From NCBI GenBank assembly GCA_002408385.1, contig DHSB01000024.1:100201-117065 (forward strand): a stretch of DNA of 16,865 nucleotides, in the 5' to 3' direction. The first letter of the stretch is position 1, and each line of letters starts with the position of its first letter. Below the pieces are notes generated by a model. It had not been told where the DNA came from. It did no database searches and saw nothing but the letters and a program-made list of their open reading frames with translations. This DNA is from Myxococcales bacterium UBA5297 (GTDB taxonomy: Bacteria > Myxococcota > Myxococcia > Myxococcales > UBA5297). The position numbers were made by a program, and so were the translations under genes. Below are positions 1 to 8,303 of the stretch, one piece after another.

Positions 1-263
1 CGAAGGCACGATGGCCGGCGCTCGTTCGCTCATCCTCGCCGAAGTCTTCGGCTGGCCCCAGGACGAGGTGCGCTGGCGCGCCGGAGGCCTTGCAAGACGC
101 TTTCAGAAGGGGAGCTTATGCGCCCTTGTCTGGACCGCGGGGGCTCACAACGCACATTTGCCTATGCGTGCGCTCGCCTGCTCGGCAGCCCGATTAGTCA
201 CCTTTATGTTGCGAAGGAGCCGGCGAGGGAATGCGGCGCCCTTCCTGCGCGGCCGTTCACACG

Positions 264-282
264 GCCCGGCGATATCGCGGGC
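264..282. promoter_or_regulatory. Imperfect palindrome, possible operator upstream of hoxF
   Basis: GCCCGGCGATATCGCGGGC is a 19-base near-perfect palindrome with one mismatched position. It lies about 40 bases upstream of the candidate promoter for the hox operon. A regulator site is an inference from symmetry and position only; GC-rich DNA often contains such palindromes by chance. Confidence 0.2.
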
Positions 283-324
283 AATTCGTGATTCGCGCAG
301 TCAACATAAGTGTCACTCTGGGGC

Positions 325-352
325 TTGAGTATTACAGCGAACTTGCTAAAAC
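325..352 (+). promoter_or_regulatory. Candidate sigma70-type promoter for the hox operon
   Basis: TTGAGT (325-330) and TAAAAC (347-352) are separated by 16 bases and match the -35 and -10 consensus at four of six positions each. They sit in the only A+T-rich stretch before hoxF, leaving a leader of about 95-100 bases. I looked for the GG-N10-GC signature of sigma54 promoters, which drive some hox operons, and did not find a convincing one. This is a weak call. Confidence 0.28.
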
Positions 353-442
353 CGCTGCGTCTCAAGCGCGGGGGCCCATCGACATATTCACAAGTCATCA
401 TCACAGGCTTGCGGCCCGGCGAACCGAAGTCTCTTCAACTAC

Positions 443-449
443 GGAGGAG
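443..449 (+). promoter_or_regulatory. Ribosome binding site that fixes the hoxF start
   Basis: GGAGGAG ends six bases before the ATG at 456. It is the reason for choosing 456 over the upstream in-frame ATG at 231, which has no comparable site. Confidence 0.8.
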
Positions 450-455
450 CGGCTG

Positions 456-2216
456 ATGAATCTTCAGCAGGTGGTGCCCGAGGCGGCCGCCCGTTGCGGG
501 CGCGATCCGAGCCGAGTCATGGACGTGGTGCGAGAGGTCCAGGCCCGTCTCGGTCGCGTCTCCGACGAGGCCATCGACCTGATCGCCCGCGAGCTCGCGG
601 TCCCGCCCGTCGACGTCAAGGGCGTGGTCACCTTCTATGCTTTCCTTTCCCGCAAGCAGAAAGGGCGCACGGTCATCCGGCTCTCCGAGTGCGTCGGCTG
701 CCTCGGCGCCGAGGGCCACGCGAGCGCCGAGGAGTTGCAGCGGCAGCTCGGCATCAAGTTCGGCGAGACGACCCCCGACGGCGCGATCTCCCTCGAGCAC
801 ACCGCCTGTATCGGCATGTGCGATCAGGGCCCGGCCGCGCTGGTCGATGAGCAGCCCATCGCCAGGCTGACCCCCGAGCGCGTCAAGGACCTCGTCGCCG
901 CGGTGCGCGAGCAGAAGCTGGCCGAGGCGGGCTTCGCGGTCGCCGACAACGTCCACAAGAAGGGCGAGGTCGTCTTCGCCGAGATGGAGCCGGGCGCGGG
1001 CCTCAAGCACGCCCTGGCGCTCGACCCGGCCGGCGTCATCGGCGAGGTGAAGGCCTCGCGCCTGCGCGGCCGCGGCGGCGCCGGTTTCCCGGCCGGCACG
1101 AAGTGGGAGTTCTGCGCCCGCGCCGCCGGCGAGCGCAAGGTCGTCCTCTGCAACGCCGACGAGGGCGAGCCGGGCACCTTCAAGGACCGCGAGATCCTCA
1201 AGCACGTCCCGGCCCACGTCTTCGAGGGGATGGCCATCGCCGGCTACGCCATCGGCGCCAAGGAGGGCATCCTCTACCTGCGCGGCGAGTACGCCTACAT
1301 GCTGCCCGCGCTCGAGAAGACGCTCGACGAGATGCGCGAGAAGGGCGTGCTCGGCAAGGGCCTGGGAGGCGGCAAGCACGACTTCGACATCCGGGTCCAA
1401 CTCGGCGCGGGCGCCTATGTCTGCGGCGAGGAGTCGGCGCTCATCAGTAGCTGCGAAGGCGGGCGCGGCGTGCCCAAGGACAGGCCGCCGTTCCCGGTCG
1501 AGCGCGGCTACCTCGGCCTGCCGACGGTGGTCAACAACGTCGAGACCTTCGCCACGGTCGCCCGCATCCTCGAAAAGGGCGCCGGCTGGTTCGCCAGCTT
1601 CGGCACCCGCGACTCGACCGGCACCAAGCTCTTCAGCGTCTCGGGCGACTGCGCGAAGCCGGGCATCTACGAGCTGCCCTACGGGCTGACCGTGCGCGAG
1701 CTGATGGCGCTGGTCGGCGGCGAGGGGGCCCAGGCGGTGCTCGTCGGCGGCCCCTCGGGCAGCTTCGTCAAGCCCGAGGACTTCGACCGCAAGATAGGCT
1801 ACGAGGCGCTGGCCACCGGCGGCTCGGTGATGGTCTTCGGCCCGCGGCGCGACCTGCTCGAGGTGGTCAGCGGCTTCATGCGCTTCTTCGTCGACGAGTC
1901 GTGCGGCCACTGCGTGCCGTGCCGGGTCGGCAACGTGCTGATCAAGGAGCGGCTCGACAAGATCCGCGCCGGCCACGGGGTCGCCGAGGACCTGGGCTAC
2001 CTCGAAGAGCTGTGCGCCACGGTCAAGCGGATGAGCCGCTGCGGGCTGGGCCAGACCTCGCCCAACCCGGTGGTCACCACGCTCGCGAGCTTCCGCGGGC
2101 TCTACGAGAGGAGGCTGACCGAGTCGAACGGCTTGCAGCCGGACTTCGACCTGAACGCCGCGCTCCAGGCCGCGGTCAAGGCCCAGGGCCGCGCGCCCGT
2201 CTTCCACGAGGACTGA
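456..2216 (+). CDS. hoxF: NAD-reducing hydrogenase diaphorase subunit HoxF (NuoE-NuoF fusion type)
   Basis: HoxF is the NAD(H)/FMN-binding diaphorase subunit of the cytoplasmic group 3d [NiFe] hydrogenase and exchanges electrons between NAD+ and the iron-sulfur chain. The 586-residue product joins a NuoE/HoxE-like domain (about 1-160) to a NuoF-like domain (about 170-560), as in the ~600-residue HoxF of the Ralstonia-type enzyme; no separate hoxE is seen. The FMN/NADH site shows as GRGGAGFPAG (205-214), NADEGEPGTFKDRE (233-246) and GEESALI (324-330). The [4Fe-4S] ligands are Cys483, Cys486, Cys489 (SCGHCVPC) and Cys529. In the N-terminal domain Cys79, Cys82, Cys118 and Cys122 could hold a [2Fe-2S] cluster, but the first pair is C-x2-C rather than the C-x4-C usual in NuoE. 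The start at 456 is chosen for its strong ribosome binding site. It is the first gene of the operon. Confidence 0.95.
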   Translation: MNLQQVVPEAAARCGRDPSRVMDVVREVQARLGRVSDEAIDLIARELAVPPVDVKGVVTFYAFLSRKQKGRTVIRLSECVGCLGAEGHASAEELQRQLGIKFGETTPDGAISLEHTACIGMCDQGPAALVDEQPIARLTPERVKDLVAAVREQKLAEAGFAVADNVHKKGEVVFAEMEPGAGLKHALALDPAGVIGEVKASRLRGRGGAGFPAGTKWEFCARAAGERKVVLCNADEGEPGTFKDREILKHVPAHVFEGMAIAGYAIGAKEGILYLRGEYAYMLPALEKTLDEMREKGVLGKGLGGGKHDFDIRVQLGAGAYVCGEESALISSCEGGRGVPKDRPPFPVERGYLGLPTVVNNVETFATVARILEKGAGWFASFGTRDSTGTKLFSVSGDCAKPGIYELPYGLTVRELMALVGGEGAQAVLVGGPSGSFVKPEDFDRKIGYEALATGGSVMVFGPRRDLLEVVSGFMRFFVDESCGHCVPCRVGNVLIKERLDKIRAGHGVAEDLGYLEELCATVKRMSRCGLGQTSPNPVVTTLASFRGLYERRLTESNGLQPDFDLNAALQAAVKAQGRAPVFHED

Positions 2217-2275
2217 AGCGCTCGTCTCCACCCGACGAGCCCGGACAGCTTCCCAAAAGAAATCGGAGACCCGTG

Positions 2276-2986
2276 ATGAGCGAGACCATCACCTTCACCA
2301 TCGACGGCAAGAAGATCCCGGCCAAGAAAGGCCAGACGATCATAAGGGCAGCCGAGGAGGCGGGCGTCTACATTCCGCGGCTGTGCTGGTTGAAGGACCT
2401 GATCCCCGGAGGCGCCTGCCGGGTCTGCACGGTCCTGGTCAACGGGCGGCCCCAGGCCGCCTGCACCCAGCCGGCGGCCGGGGGCATCGTCGTGCAGAAC
2501 GAGACCGAGGAGCTGTTCCGCTGGCGCAAGAACATCGTCGCGATGCTCTTTGTCGAGGGCAACCACTACTGCATGTTCTGCGAGAAGAGCGGAAATTGTG
2601 AGCTGCAGGCGGTGGCCTACCGCTTCGGGATCACCGCGCCCAAGTACCCCCACCAGTTCCCGCAGCGCGCGGTCGACGCGAGCCACCCCGACGTCCTCAT
2701 CGACCACAACCGCTGCATCCTTTGCTGGCGCTGCGCGCGCACCGCGCGGGTCAAGGACGGCAAGCCCATCTTCGGCGTGGTCAACCGCGGCATCGACTCG
2801 CAGCTTGCCGTCGGCCCCGAGCAGCTCGGCGAGACCGAGCTGAAGGCGACCGACAAGGCCGTCGAGGCCTGCCCGGTCGGCGCGCTGATGAAGAAGAGGG
2901 TCGGGTACGCGGTGCCCGTGGGCAAGCGGCTCTACGACCACGAGCCCATCGGTTCGGACATCGAAAAGGCCGGCAATCCGGCCTGA
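2276..2986 (+). CDS. hoxU: NAD-reducing hydrogenase diaphorase subunit HoxU
   Basis: HoxU is the iron-sulfur subunit, related to the N-terminal part of NuoG, that wires HoxF to the hydrogenase module. The 236-residue product is of normal family length. A plant-ferredoxin-like [2Fe-2S] domain has Cys37, Cys48, Cys51 and Cys63. A His-ligated [4Fe-4S] motif GNHYCMFCEKSGNC supplies His97, Cys99, Cys102 and Cys108. A further [4Fe-4S] cluster is expected from Cys147, Cys150, Cys153 (RCILCWRC) and Cys199 (ACPVGAL). All expected ligands are present. The ATG at 2276 follows GGAG at 2265-2268, 59 bases after hoxF; an open frame extends upstream into hoxF but has no support. hoxY starts 20 bases downstream, so they are almost certainly co-transcribed. 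Confidence 0.95.
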   Translation: MSETITFTIDGKKIPAKKGQTIIRAAEEAGVYIPRLCWLKDLIPGGACRVCTVLVNGRPQAACTQPAAGGIVVQNETEELFRWRKNIVAMLFVEGNHYCMFCEKSGNCELQAVAYRFGITAPKYPHQFPQRAVDASHPDVLIDHNRCILCWRCARTARVKDGKPIFGVVNRGIDSQLAVGPEQLGETELKATDKAVEACPVGALMKKRVGYAVPVGKRLYDHEPIGSDIEKAGNPA

Positions 2987-3006
2987 ACGGCAAGGGGAGC
3001 AAAGCC

Positions 3007-3552
3007 ATGGCGAAACCCAAGATTGCCACCACCTCTCTCGCCGGCTGCTTCGGCTGCCACATGTCGGTGCTCGACATCGACGACCGCATCCTGCAGCTCG
3101 TCGAGCTGGTCGACTTCGACAAGTCGCCGGTCGACGACATCAAGAAGTTCTCCGCCCACTGCGCGGTCGGCCTCATCGAGGGCGGCTGCTGCAATCAGGA
3201 GAACGTCAAGGTCTTGCGGGATTTTCGCAAGAACTGCGACGTGCTCGTCTCGGTCGGCGACTGCGCGATCATGGGCGGCATCCCCGCGATGCGCAACGGG
3301 ATCCCTCTGCAGGAGTGCCTGCAGGAGGCCTACCTCAAGGGCCCGACCGTCCACAACCCGAGCGGCCAGATCCCCAACGACCCGGAGCTGCCGCTCATCC
3401 TCGACCGCGTCTACCCGGCCCACGAGGTGGTCAAGATCGACTACCACCTGCCCGGTTGCCCGCCGCCGGCCGACGCGATTTGGGAGGCGCTGGTCGCGCT
3501 CTTGACCGACAAGCCGATCAAGCTGCCCTACCCGCTTCTCAAGTACGACTGA
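3007..3552 (+). CDS. hoxY: NAD-reducing hydrogenase small subunit HoxY
   Basis: HoxY is the small subunit of the hydrogenase module and carries the single [4Fe-4S] cluster next to the [NiFe] site. The 181-residue protein has the expected four ligands: Cys14 and Cys17 (GCFGCH), Cys86 (GDCAIMGG) and Cys151 (PGCPPPAD). It is short, with no twin-arginine signal and none of the extra C-terminal cluster ligands of membrane-bound uptake enzymes, which fits a soluble cytoplasmic group 3d enzyme. Its ATG is preceded by AGGGGAG (2993-2999). It sits 20 bases after hoxU and 98 bases before hoxH, a gap that contains a strong hairpin. Confidence 0.95.
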   Translation: MAKPKIATTSLAGCFGCHMSVLDIDDRILQLVELVDFDKSPVDDIKKFSAHCAVGLIEGGCCNQENVKVLRDFRKNCDVLVSVGDCAIMGGIPAMRNGIPLQECLQEAYLKGPTVHNPSGQIPNDPELPLILDRVYPAHEVVKIDYHLPGCPPPADAIWEALVALLTDKPIKLPYPLLKYD

Positions 3553-3586
3553 GGCGCGAAGCGAGTCCAGGCCGTCAAGGATTCGG

Positions 3587-3630
3587 GCCCGCCGCGCACG
3601 CCTCTAGTCGCGCCGCGGCGGGCTCTTCTT
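3587..3630 (+). terminator. Intra-operon hairpin with T-rich tail between hoxY and hoxH
   Basis: GCCCGCCGCG (3587-3596) and CGCGGCGGGC (3614-3623) form a perfect 10-bp inverted repeat around a 17-base loop, followed by TCTTCTT. This resembles an intrinsic terminator with an imperfect T tract. Since hoxH must be expressed with hoxY, it is more likely a partial terminator, an RNA-processing site or a stabilising hairpin than a true operon end. It ends 20 bases before the hoxH start, close to its ribosome binding site. Confidence 0.5.
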
Positions 3631-3650
3631 AAGGATCGAGGAGAGCTTCG

Positions 3651-5102
3651 ATGGAGACCACAGGTTCCAAGCTGAAAAGAGTGGTGATCGAGCCGGTGAC
3701 CCGCGTCGAGGGCCACGGGAAGGTCACCCTGCACCTCGACGAGGAGGGCAAGCTGCACGACGCGCGCTTGCACATCGTCGAGTTCCGCGGTTTCGAGCGC
3801 TTCATCCAGGGCCGGCCGTACTGGGAGGTCCCGGTGCTCGTGCAGCGCCTGTGCGGCATCTGCCCGGTGAGCCATCACCTGGCGGCCGCCAAGGCGATGG
3901 ACATGATCGTCGGCGCCGAGAAGCTGACCCCCACCGGCGAGAAGATGCGCCGGCTGATGCACTACGGGCAGACGCTGCAGAGCCACGCGCTGCACTTCTT
4001 CCACCTGGTCTCGCCGGACCTGCTGTTCGGGTTCGACGCCGACCCGGCGGTCCGCAACGTCATCGGCGTGGCGATGAAGCACAAGGACCTGGCCGTCCAG
4101 GGCGTGATGATGCGCAAGTACGGCCAGGAGATCATCAAGGCGACCGCGGGCAAGAAGATCCACGGCACTGGCGCCATCCCCGGCGGCATCAACAAGAGCT
4201 TGAGCCTCGAGGAGCGCGACGGCTTCCTCAAGGGCCTGGGCCAGATCAAGGAGTGGGCCGAGGGCGCGCTCGCCCTGGCCCGGAAGTACACCGAGGACCA
4301 CCTCAAGGAGCTCGCGGGCTTCGGGTCCTTCGACTCGAACCACCTGTCGATCGTCCGCGAGGACGGCGCGATGGACCTGTACGACGGCAACCTTCGCGCC
4401 ATCGACTCCGAGGGCAAGAAGATCTTCGACCAGGTCGCGCCCGTCGACTACCTCAAGCACATCAAGGAAGAGGTGCGGTCCTGGTCGTACATGAAGTTCC
4501 CCTTCATCGAGAGCCTGGGGACCGAGAAGGGCTGGTACCGCGTCGGCCCGCTCGCGCGCGTCAACACCTGCGACTTTATCGACACGCCGGTCGCCGAGAA
4601 GGAGCGCAAGGAGCTGTTGCAGCTCACCAACGGCAAGCCCAACAACATCACGATGGCCTACCACTGGGCCCGCATGATCGAGCTGGTTCACTCTCTCGAG
4701 AAGATCGCAGAGCTGCTCAACGACAAGGACCTGCAGGGGAGCGACCTGGTCGTCCAGGGCGAACGGCGCCACGAGGGCGTGGGCATCCTCGAAGCCCCGC
4801 GCGGCACGCTTTTCCACCACTACCGCGTCAACGATGACGACCAGATCGAGATGGCCAACCTCATCGTCTCGACGACCAGCAACAACGAGCCGATGAACCG
4901 CGCCGTCACCAGCGTCGCCAAGCAGTACTTCGACGGCCGCGCGGTGACCGAGGGGATGCTCAACCGCATCGAGGTCGCCATCCGCGCCTACGATCCGTGC
5001 CTGTCCTGCGCGACACACGCGCTCGGCCGCATGCCGCTGACCGTGGCGGTCTACGACCACCAAGGCAAGCTTCTGGACCGCGTGGTTCGGGAGGGTGAGT
5101 GA
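3651..5102 (+). CDS. hoxH: NAD-reducing hydrogenase large (catalytic) subunit HoxH
   Basis: HoxH holds the [NiFe] active site where H2 is split or made in the cytoplasm. The 483-residue product has the N-terminal ligand motif RLCGICPVSHH (Cys68, Cys71) and the C-terminal motif DPCLSCATH (Cys450, Cys453, His456). The conserved glutamate of RVEGHG is Glu20 and a conserved arginine is Arg384 in EAPRG. The 27 residues after His456 (starting ALGRMP) match the C-terminal extension that a dedicated endopeptidase removes after nickel insertion in this family. The C-terminal motif and length fit group 3d rather than the membrane-bound group 1. The ATG at 3651 has an AAGGATCGAGGAGAG purine-rich leader (3631-3645). 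The stop overlaps the GTG start of hoxW by four bases, indicating translational coupling. Confidence 0.97.
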   Translation: METTGSKLKRVVIEPVTRVEGHGKVTLHLDEEGKLHDARLHIVEFRGFERFIQGRPYWEVPVLVQRLCGICPVSHHLAAAKAMDMIVGAEKLTPTGEKMRRLMHYGQTLQSHALHFFHLVSPDLLFGFDADPAVRNVIGVAMKHKDLAVQGVMMRKYGQEIIKATAGKKIHGTGAIPGGINKSLSLEERDGFLKGLGQIKEWAEGALALARKYTEDHLKELAGFGSFDSNHLSIVREDGAMDLYDGNLRAIDSEGKKIFDQVAPVDYLKHIKEEVRSWSYMKFPFIESLGTEKGWYRVGPLARVNTCDFIDTPVAEKERKELLQLTNGKPNNITMAYHWARMIELVHSLEKIAELLNDKDLQGSDLVVQGERRHEGVGILEAPRGTLFHHYRVNDDDQIEMANLIVSTTSNNEPMNRAVTSVAKQYFDGRAVTEGMLNRIEVAIRAYDPCLSCATHALGRMPLTVAVYDHQGKLLDRVVREGE

Positions 5103-5578
5103 GCCGCAGGGTCCTCGTCTTCGGAATCGGCAACCCCGGCCGTCGCGACGACGGCTTGGGCCCGGCCCTCGCCGAAGCGCTCGAGGCCCGGCAGCTCGCC
5201 GGCGTCACCATCGACGCCGACTACCAGCTCACCATCGAGGACTCGGTCTCGGTGGCCGAACACGACCTCGTCGTCTTCGCGGACGCCGACGCGGTTGGCC
5301 CCGAGCCCTACTCGCTCAAGCCCATCGGGCCGGCTGCCGGCGGCGTCGGCTTCTCCACCCACGGCGCCGAGCCGGGCGGCGTCATCGCGCTCGCCCAGCA
5401 GGTCTTCGACAAGAAGACCGAGGCCTACCTCTTCGGCATCCGCGGCTACGAGTTCGAGCTGTCCGTGGAGATGACCGAGAAGGCGAAGGCGAACCTCGAG
5501 AAGGCGCTCGCGTTCCTTGAGCCGCTGCTGCGCGGTGAGGGATCGTTCGCAGAGGCGGCGGCCAGCTTCTGCGCTTGA
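5099..5578 (+). CDS. hoxW: Hydrogenase maturation endopeptidase HoxW
   Basis: This is the nickel-dependent protease that removes the HoxH C-terminal peptide in the last maturation step. The 159-residue product has the family's N-terminal motif GIGNPGRRDDGLGP (9-22), with Asp17/Asp18 where a metal-binding acidic residue is expected. A second acidic cluster is FADAD (60-64), and His88 in STHGAEPGG corresponds to the third metal ligand of HybD/HyaD proteases. The GTG start at 5099 overlaps the hoxH stop in a GTGA junction, which supports both the start and co-translation with its substrate. The last ~15 residues (rich in Ala, Ser and Phe) look like a poorly conserved tail. It is the last gene of the tightly spaced hox operon; the next gene starts 348 bases later. 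Confidence 0.92.
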   Translation: MSRRVLVFGIGNPGRRDDGLGPALAEALEARQLAGVTIDADYQLTIEDSVSVAEHDLVVFADADAVGPEPYSLKPIGPAAGGVGFSTHGAEPGGVIALAQQVFDKKTEAYLFGIRGYEFELSVEMTEKAKANLEKALAFLEPLLRGEGSFAEAAASFCA

Positions 5579-5926
5579 GGGTGACCGGCTGGCCCAGACT
5601 GGGGGCGAACGGACGGACGGCGGGCCGACAGCAAAGAACGGACGGCTGCGAGGAAGGATGGACAGCTTAGCGGAAGAACTGACGGCGGAACTCCAGCTCC
5701 GCCATCCCTGCACGACGGTCCGCTCTCGTGAGTGCTCATTCCGAGGCCGGTGCGAGGCCTGGGACGATCGCCCGCGCTGACTCCGTCCCATCGCCTCTTC
5801 GCCTGACGACTCGATGGCCGGCACAGCCCTCCCTTCGTGTTTCTGTGACCCCTTCGTCTCCGCCTTCCACGTCCCCGAGCGCGATTCCCTCGCCTCCCGT
5901 GCCGGTTCTCCGATAAGCACCACGCC
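5579..5926. other. hoxW-hypF intergenic region carrying a dispersed repeat
   Basis: No gene is supported in these 348 bases. The first half contains runs of GGACGGACGG-like sequence and a dispersed palindromic repeat, listed separately. The second half (about 5740-5920) is rich in C and T with no clear promoter hexamers. hypF could be transcribed from here or by read-through from hoxW. No ribosome binding site of note precedes hypF. Confidence 0.6.
5621..5710 (+). repeat. Dispersed palindromic repeat, copy A (upstream of hypF)
   Basis: The core GGCGGAACTCCAGCTCCGCC (5684-5703) is a 9+2+9 inverted repeat with one mismatch. The block CGGGCCGAC (5621-5629) and the element AAGGATGGA upstream also occur, in the same order, at 16250-16300 inside the megasynthase gene. 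Copy A carries about 30 extra bases between these blocks. The family is not one I can name. Confidence 0.55.
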
Positions 5927-8194
5927 ATGCCGCGCCGCCTCGCCATCGCAGTCCAGGGAGTCGTCCAAGGGGTCGGCTTCCGCCCGTTCATCTACCGGAT
6001 CGCGCTCGAGCACCGGCTCGCCGGCTGGGTTCGGAATCGCACCGACGGCGTGCGCATCGAGGTCCAGGGACCAAAGCCCTCGCTCGACGGCTTCCTCCAC
6101 GACCTGAGGACGAAGCTGCCGCCACAGGCCTCGATAGAGCAGCTCCAAATCGAAGAGATCGTCGTCGATCCGGCCGACGAGTTCGTGATCCTCTCGAGCG
6201 ACGCCGAGGCCGCGCCGCGCCCCTCCCTGCCCGCTGACGGCAACGTCTGCGCCGACTGCCGCGCCGAGATCTCCACCCCGAGCGAGCAACGCTTTCGCTA
6301 TCCGTTCACCAACTGCACCAATTGCGGCCCGCGCTACTCGATCATCGAGGCTCTGCCCTACGACCGGCCGCGCACCTCGATGAAGGGCTTCCCGCTCTGC
6401 GCCGTGTGCGAGTCCGAGTACCGCAATCCGCTCGACCGCCGCTTCCACGCGCAGCCCGTCGCCTGCCCGCGCTGCGGACCACAGGTCGAGCTTCTCTCCC
6501 GCGACGGCACCTGCCGCGCGCGGGGCGAGGAGGCGATGCGGGCGGCGGCGCGAACGGTGCTCGACGGCGAGGTGCTCGCGCTCAAGGGGCTCGGCGGCTA
6601 CCAGCTCTTGGTCGACGCGGCGAACGCCTCCGCGGTCGAGCTGCTGCGCCAGCGCAAGCACCGCGAGGCGAAGCCTTTCGCGGTGATGTTCCCGAGCCTC
6701 GAGTCTCTGCAGACCTGCTGCCTCGTGAGCGACGCAGAGCGAAAGCTCCTCGAATCGCCGCAGGCGCCCATCGTGCTCGTGCGCAAGCGCTGCGACGGCG
6801 CGCTGCTCGCCGGTCCGGTTGCGCCGGACAATCCTCGGCTCGGCGTCATGCTGCCGTACACGCCGCTGCACCTCGTCCTCATGGCCGAGCTGTCGCGGCC
6901 GGTCGTCTGCACCAGCGGCAACCTCTCCGACGAGCCGATGTGCATCGACAACGCGGAAGCGCTCGCGAGGCTCGGCCCTATCGCCGACCACTTCCTCGTT
7001 CACGACCGGCCCATCGTGCGGCCCATCGACGACTCGGTGACACGCATCGGCGCGCGCGGGGTCGAGTTGCTCCGGCGCGCCCGCGGCTACGCACCTCTGC
7101 CCATTCGGCTCGGGGAGAAGCTGCCGACCGTCGTCGCCCTCGGCGGCCACCTGAAGTGCACTGCGGCGCTTTCGCTCCACGATCAAGCCATCGTCAGCCA
7201 ACACCTCGGCGACCTCGACAGCGCAGAGGGCGCCGCGTTGCTCGAGCGCACCGCGCGCGATCTGCTGCGCTTCTTCGACGTCAAGCCCGCCGCGGTCGCC
7301 TGCGACCAGCATCCCAACTACACCTCGACCCGCATCGCCGAGAGGCTCGCCTCGGAGTGGGGCGTTCGGCTCATCCGCGTGCAGCATCACCACGCGCACG
7401 CAGCATCGGTCGCCGCCGAGCACAGCCTTCGCGGCGAGCTCCTCGGCCTCTGCTGGGACGGCACCGGCTGGGGACCCGACGGCACGATCTGGGGCGGCGA
7501 GGCGCTCGCTCTCAGCGGCTCGGACTACCGACGCGTCGCGCGTCTGCGCCCCTTCCCTCTTCCCGGAGGCGATCTGGCCGCGAAGGAGCCGCGTCGGGCC
7601 GCGCTCGGACTGCTCTTGGCGCTCTCGCCCTCGCTCGCCCGCGATCGCGCCGGCGCGTGGTTTACAGCGGGCGAAGCCCGGGCGCTGATCGGCATGCTCG
7701 AGCGCGGTTTCAACACCCCGCTCACCAGCAGCGCGGGCCGCCTCTTCGACGCCGTCTCTGCTATCGCCGGAATCCGCGACCGCAACAGCTTCGAGGGCCA
7801 GGCCGCGATGGAGCTCGAATTCGCGGCCGAGGGCATCGAGGCCGAGCCCTATCCCCTGCCTCTCATCGACGAAGGCGAAATCCTCACCGCCGACTGGCGA
7901 CCGATGCTCGAGGCGCTGCTCGCGGAGGTGGAGAGTGGCGTGCCGGCTGGCATCATCGGCGCGCGGTTTCACGAGACGCTCGCGCGCCTCGTCGTCTCCA
8001 TCGCACGTCGGGCGGCAGTCTCGAGAGTCGCCCTCGCCGGCGGGTGTTTCCAGAACGAGCGCCTGGCGGGCAGCGCGATGAAGGGGCTCGCGGCGGCGGG
8101 GTTCACGGTTTTCGCACCTCGCCTGCTGCCGGCGAACGACGGGGCGCTGTCGCTGGGGCAGATCCTCGTCGCCGGGCGGACCCTGCGAGCCTGA
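5927..8194 (+). CDS. hypF: Carbamoyltransferase HypF, [NiFe]-hydrogenase cyanide-ligand synthesis
   Basis: HypF converts carbamoyl phosphate to carbamoyl-adenylate and passes the carbamoyl group to the C-terminal cysteine of HypE, the first step towards the CN ligands of the [NiFe] site. The 755 residues are full length, with all domains in order: acylphosphatase (GVVQGVGFRPF, 11-21, Arg19); two zinc-finger pairs (Cys108/111/130/133 and Cys158/161/180/183); a YrdC/Sua5-like domain (LKGLGGYQL, 219-227; KHREAKPFAVM, 244-254); and a Kae1-like carbamoyltransferase domain with VQHHHAH (485-491), DGTGWG (511-516) and GGCFQNERL (705-713). It should serve the upstream hox enzyme. The other hyp genes (A, B, C, D, E) are not in the window. 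The ATG at 5927 opens directly on the acylphosphatase domain, as usual, though with a weak ribosome binding site. Confidence 0.97.
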   Translation: MPRRLAIAVQGVVQGVGFRPFIYRIALEHRLAGWVRNRTDGVRIEVQGPKPSLDGFLHDLRTKLPPQASIEQLQIEEIVVDPADEFVILSSDAEAAPRPSLPADGNVCADCRAEISTPSEQRFRYPFTNCTNCGPRYSIIEALPYDRPRTSMKGFPLCAVCESEYRNPLDRRFHAQPVACPRCGPQVELLSRDGTCRARGEEAMRAAARTVLDGEVLALKGLGGYQLLVDAANASAVELLRQRKHREAKPFAVMFPSLESLQTCCLVSDAERKLLESPQAPIVLVRKRCDGALLAGPVAPDNPRLGVMLPYTPLHLVLMAELSRPVVCTSGNLSDEPMCIDNAEALARLGPIADHFLVHDRPIVRPIDDSVTRIGARGVELLRRARGYAPLPIRLGEKLPTVVALGGHLKCTAALSLHDQAIVSQHLGDLDSAEGAALLERTARDLLRFFDVKPAAVACDQHPNYTSTRIAERLASEWGVRLIRVQHHHAHAASVAAEHSLRGELLGLCWDGTGWGPDGTIWGGEALALSGSDYRRVARLRPFPLPGGDLAAKEPRRAALGLLLALSPSLARDRAGAWFTAGEARALIGMLERGFNTPLTSSAGRLFDAVSAIAGIRDRNSFEGQAAMELEFAAEGIEAEPYPLPLIDEGEILTADWRPMLEALLAEVESGVPAGIIGARFHETLARLVVSIARRAAVSRVALAGGCFQNERLAGSAMKGLAAAGFTVFAPRLLPANDGALSLGQILVAGRTLRA

Positions 8195-8303
8195 GCCGTA
8201 GAGCGCATTTCAGGAACCGATCGCGGGGAGCATCCGGCCACCGCCCCACCTCACTCCGCCCAACCCGGCGCGTGTGCCTCGTCGCCGAAACCCCGGCAGA
8301 AGA

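Larger units (their letters stand above)
1..455. other. Leader region upstream of hoxF, no confident gene
   Basis: No gene can be supported here. The first ~100 bases have GC-rich third codon positions when read from base 2 (a stretch reading ARSLILAEVFGWPQDEV), so they could be the decayed end of an upstream gene, but the pattern fades and no family is recognisable. An open frame in phase with hoxF starts at 231, but its 75 extra residues do not look like protein and the good ribosome binding site lies just before 456. Bases ~285-420 are clearly richer in A+T than the rest of the window, as expected of a promoter region. Small palindromes are seen at 38-52, 251-266 and 264-282. Confidence 0.6.

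Noticed and set aside
231..455. N-terminal extension of hoxF from the ATG at 231
   Set aside because: The 75 residues are not similar to HoxF/NuoE, and a strong ribosome binding site precedes the ATG at 456.
435..2231. 598-codon open frame on the minus strand opposite hoxF
   Set aside because: It mirrors hoxF codon structure in GC-rich DNA; the product is Leu/Asp/Arg/Ala-rich with no family motif, and the plus strand encodes a full HoxF.
3528..5063. 511-codon open frame on the minus strand opposite hoxH
   Set aside because: Shadow of hoxH; low-complexity Val/Asp/Leu/Arg composition and no recognisable motif.
5051..7972. 973-codon open frame on the minus strand across hoxW and hypF
   Set aside because: It is antisense to two clear genes and the gap between them; Arg/Glu/Ala-rich with no domain signature.
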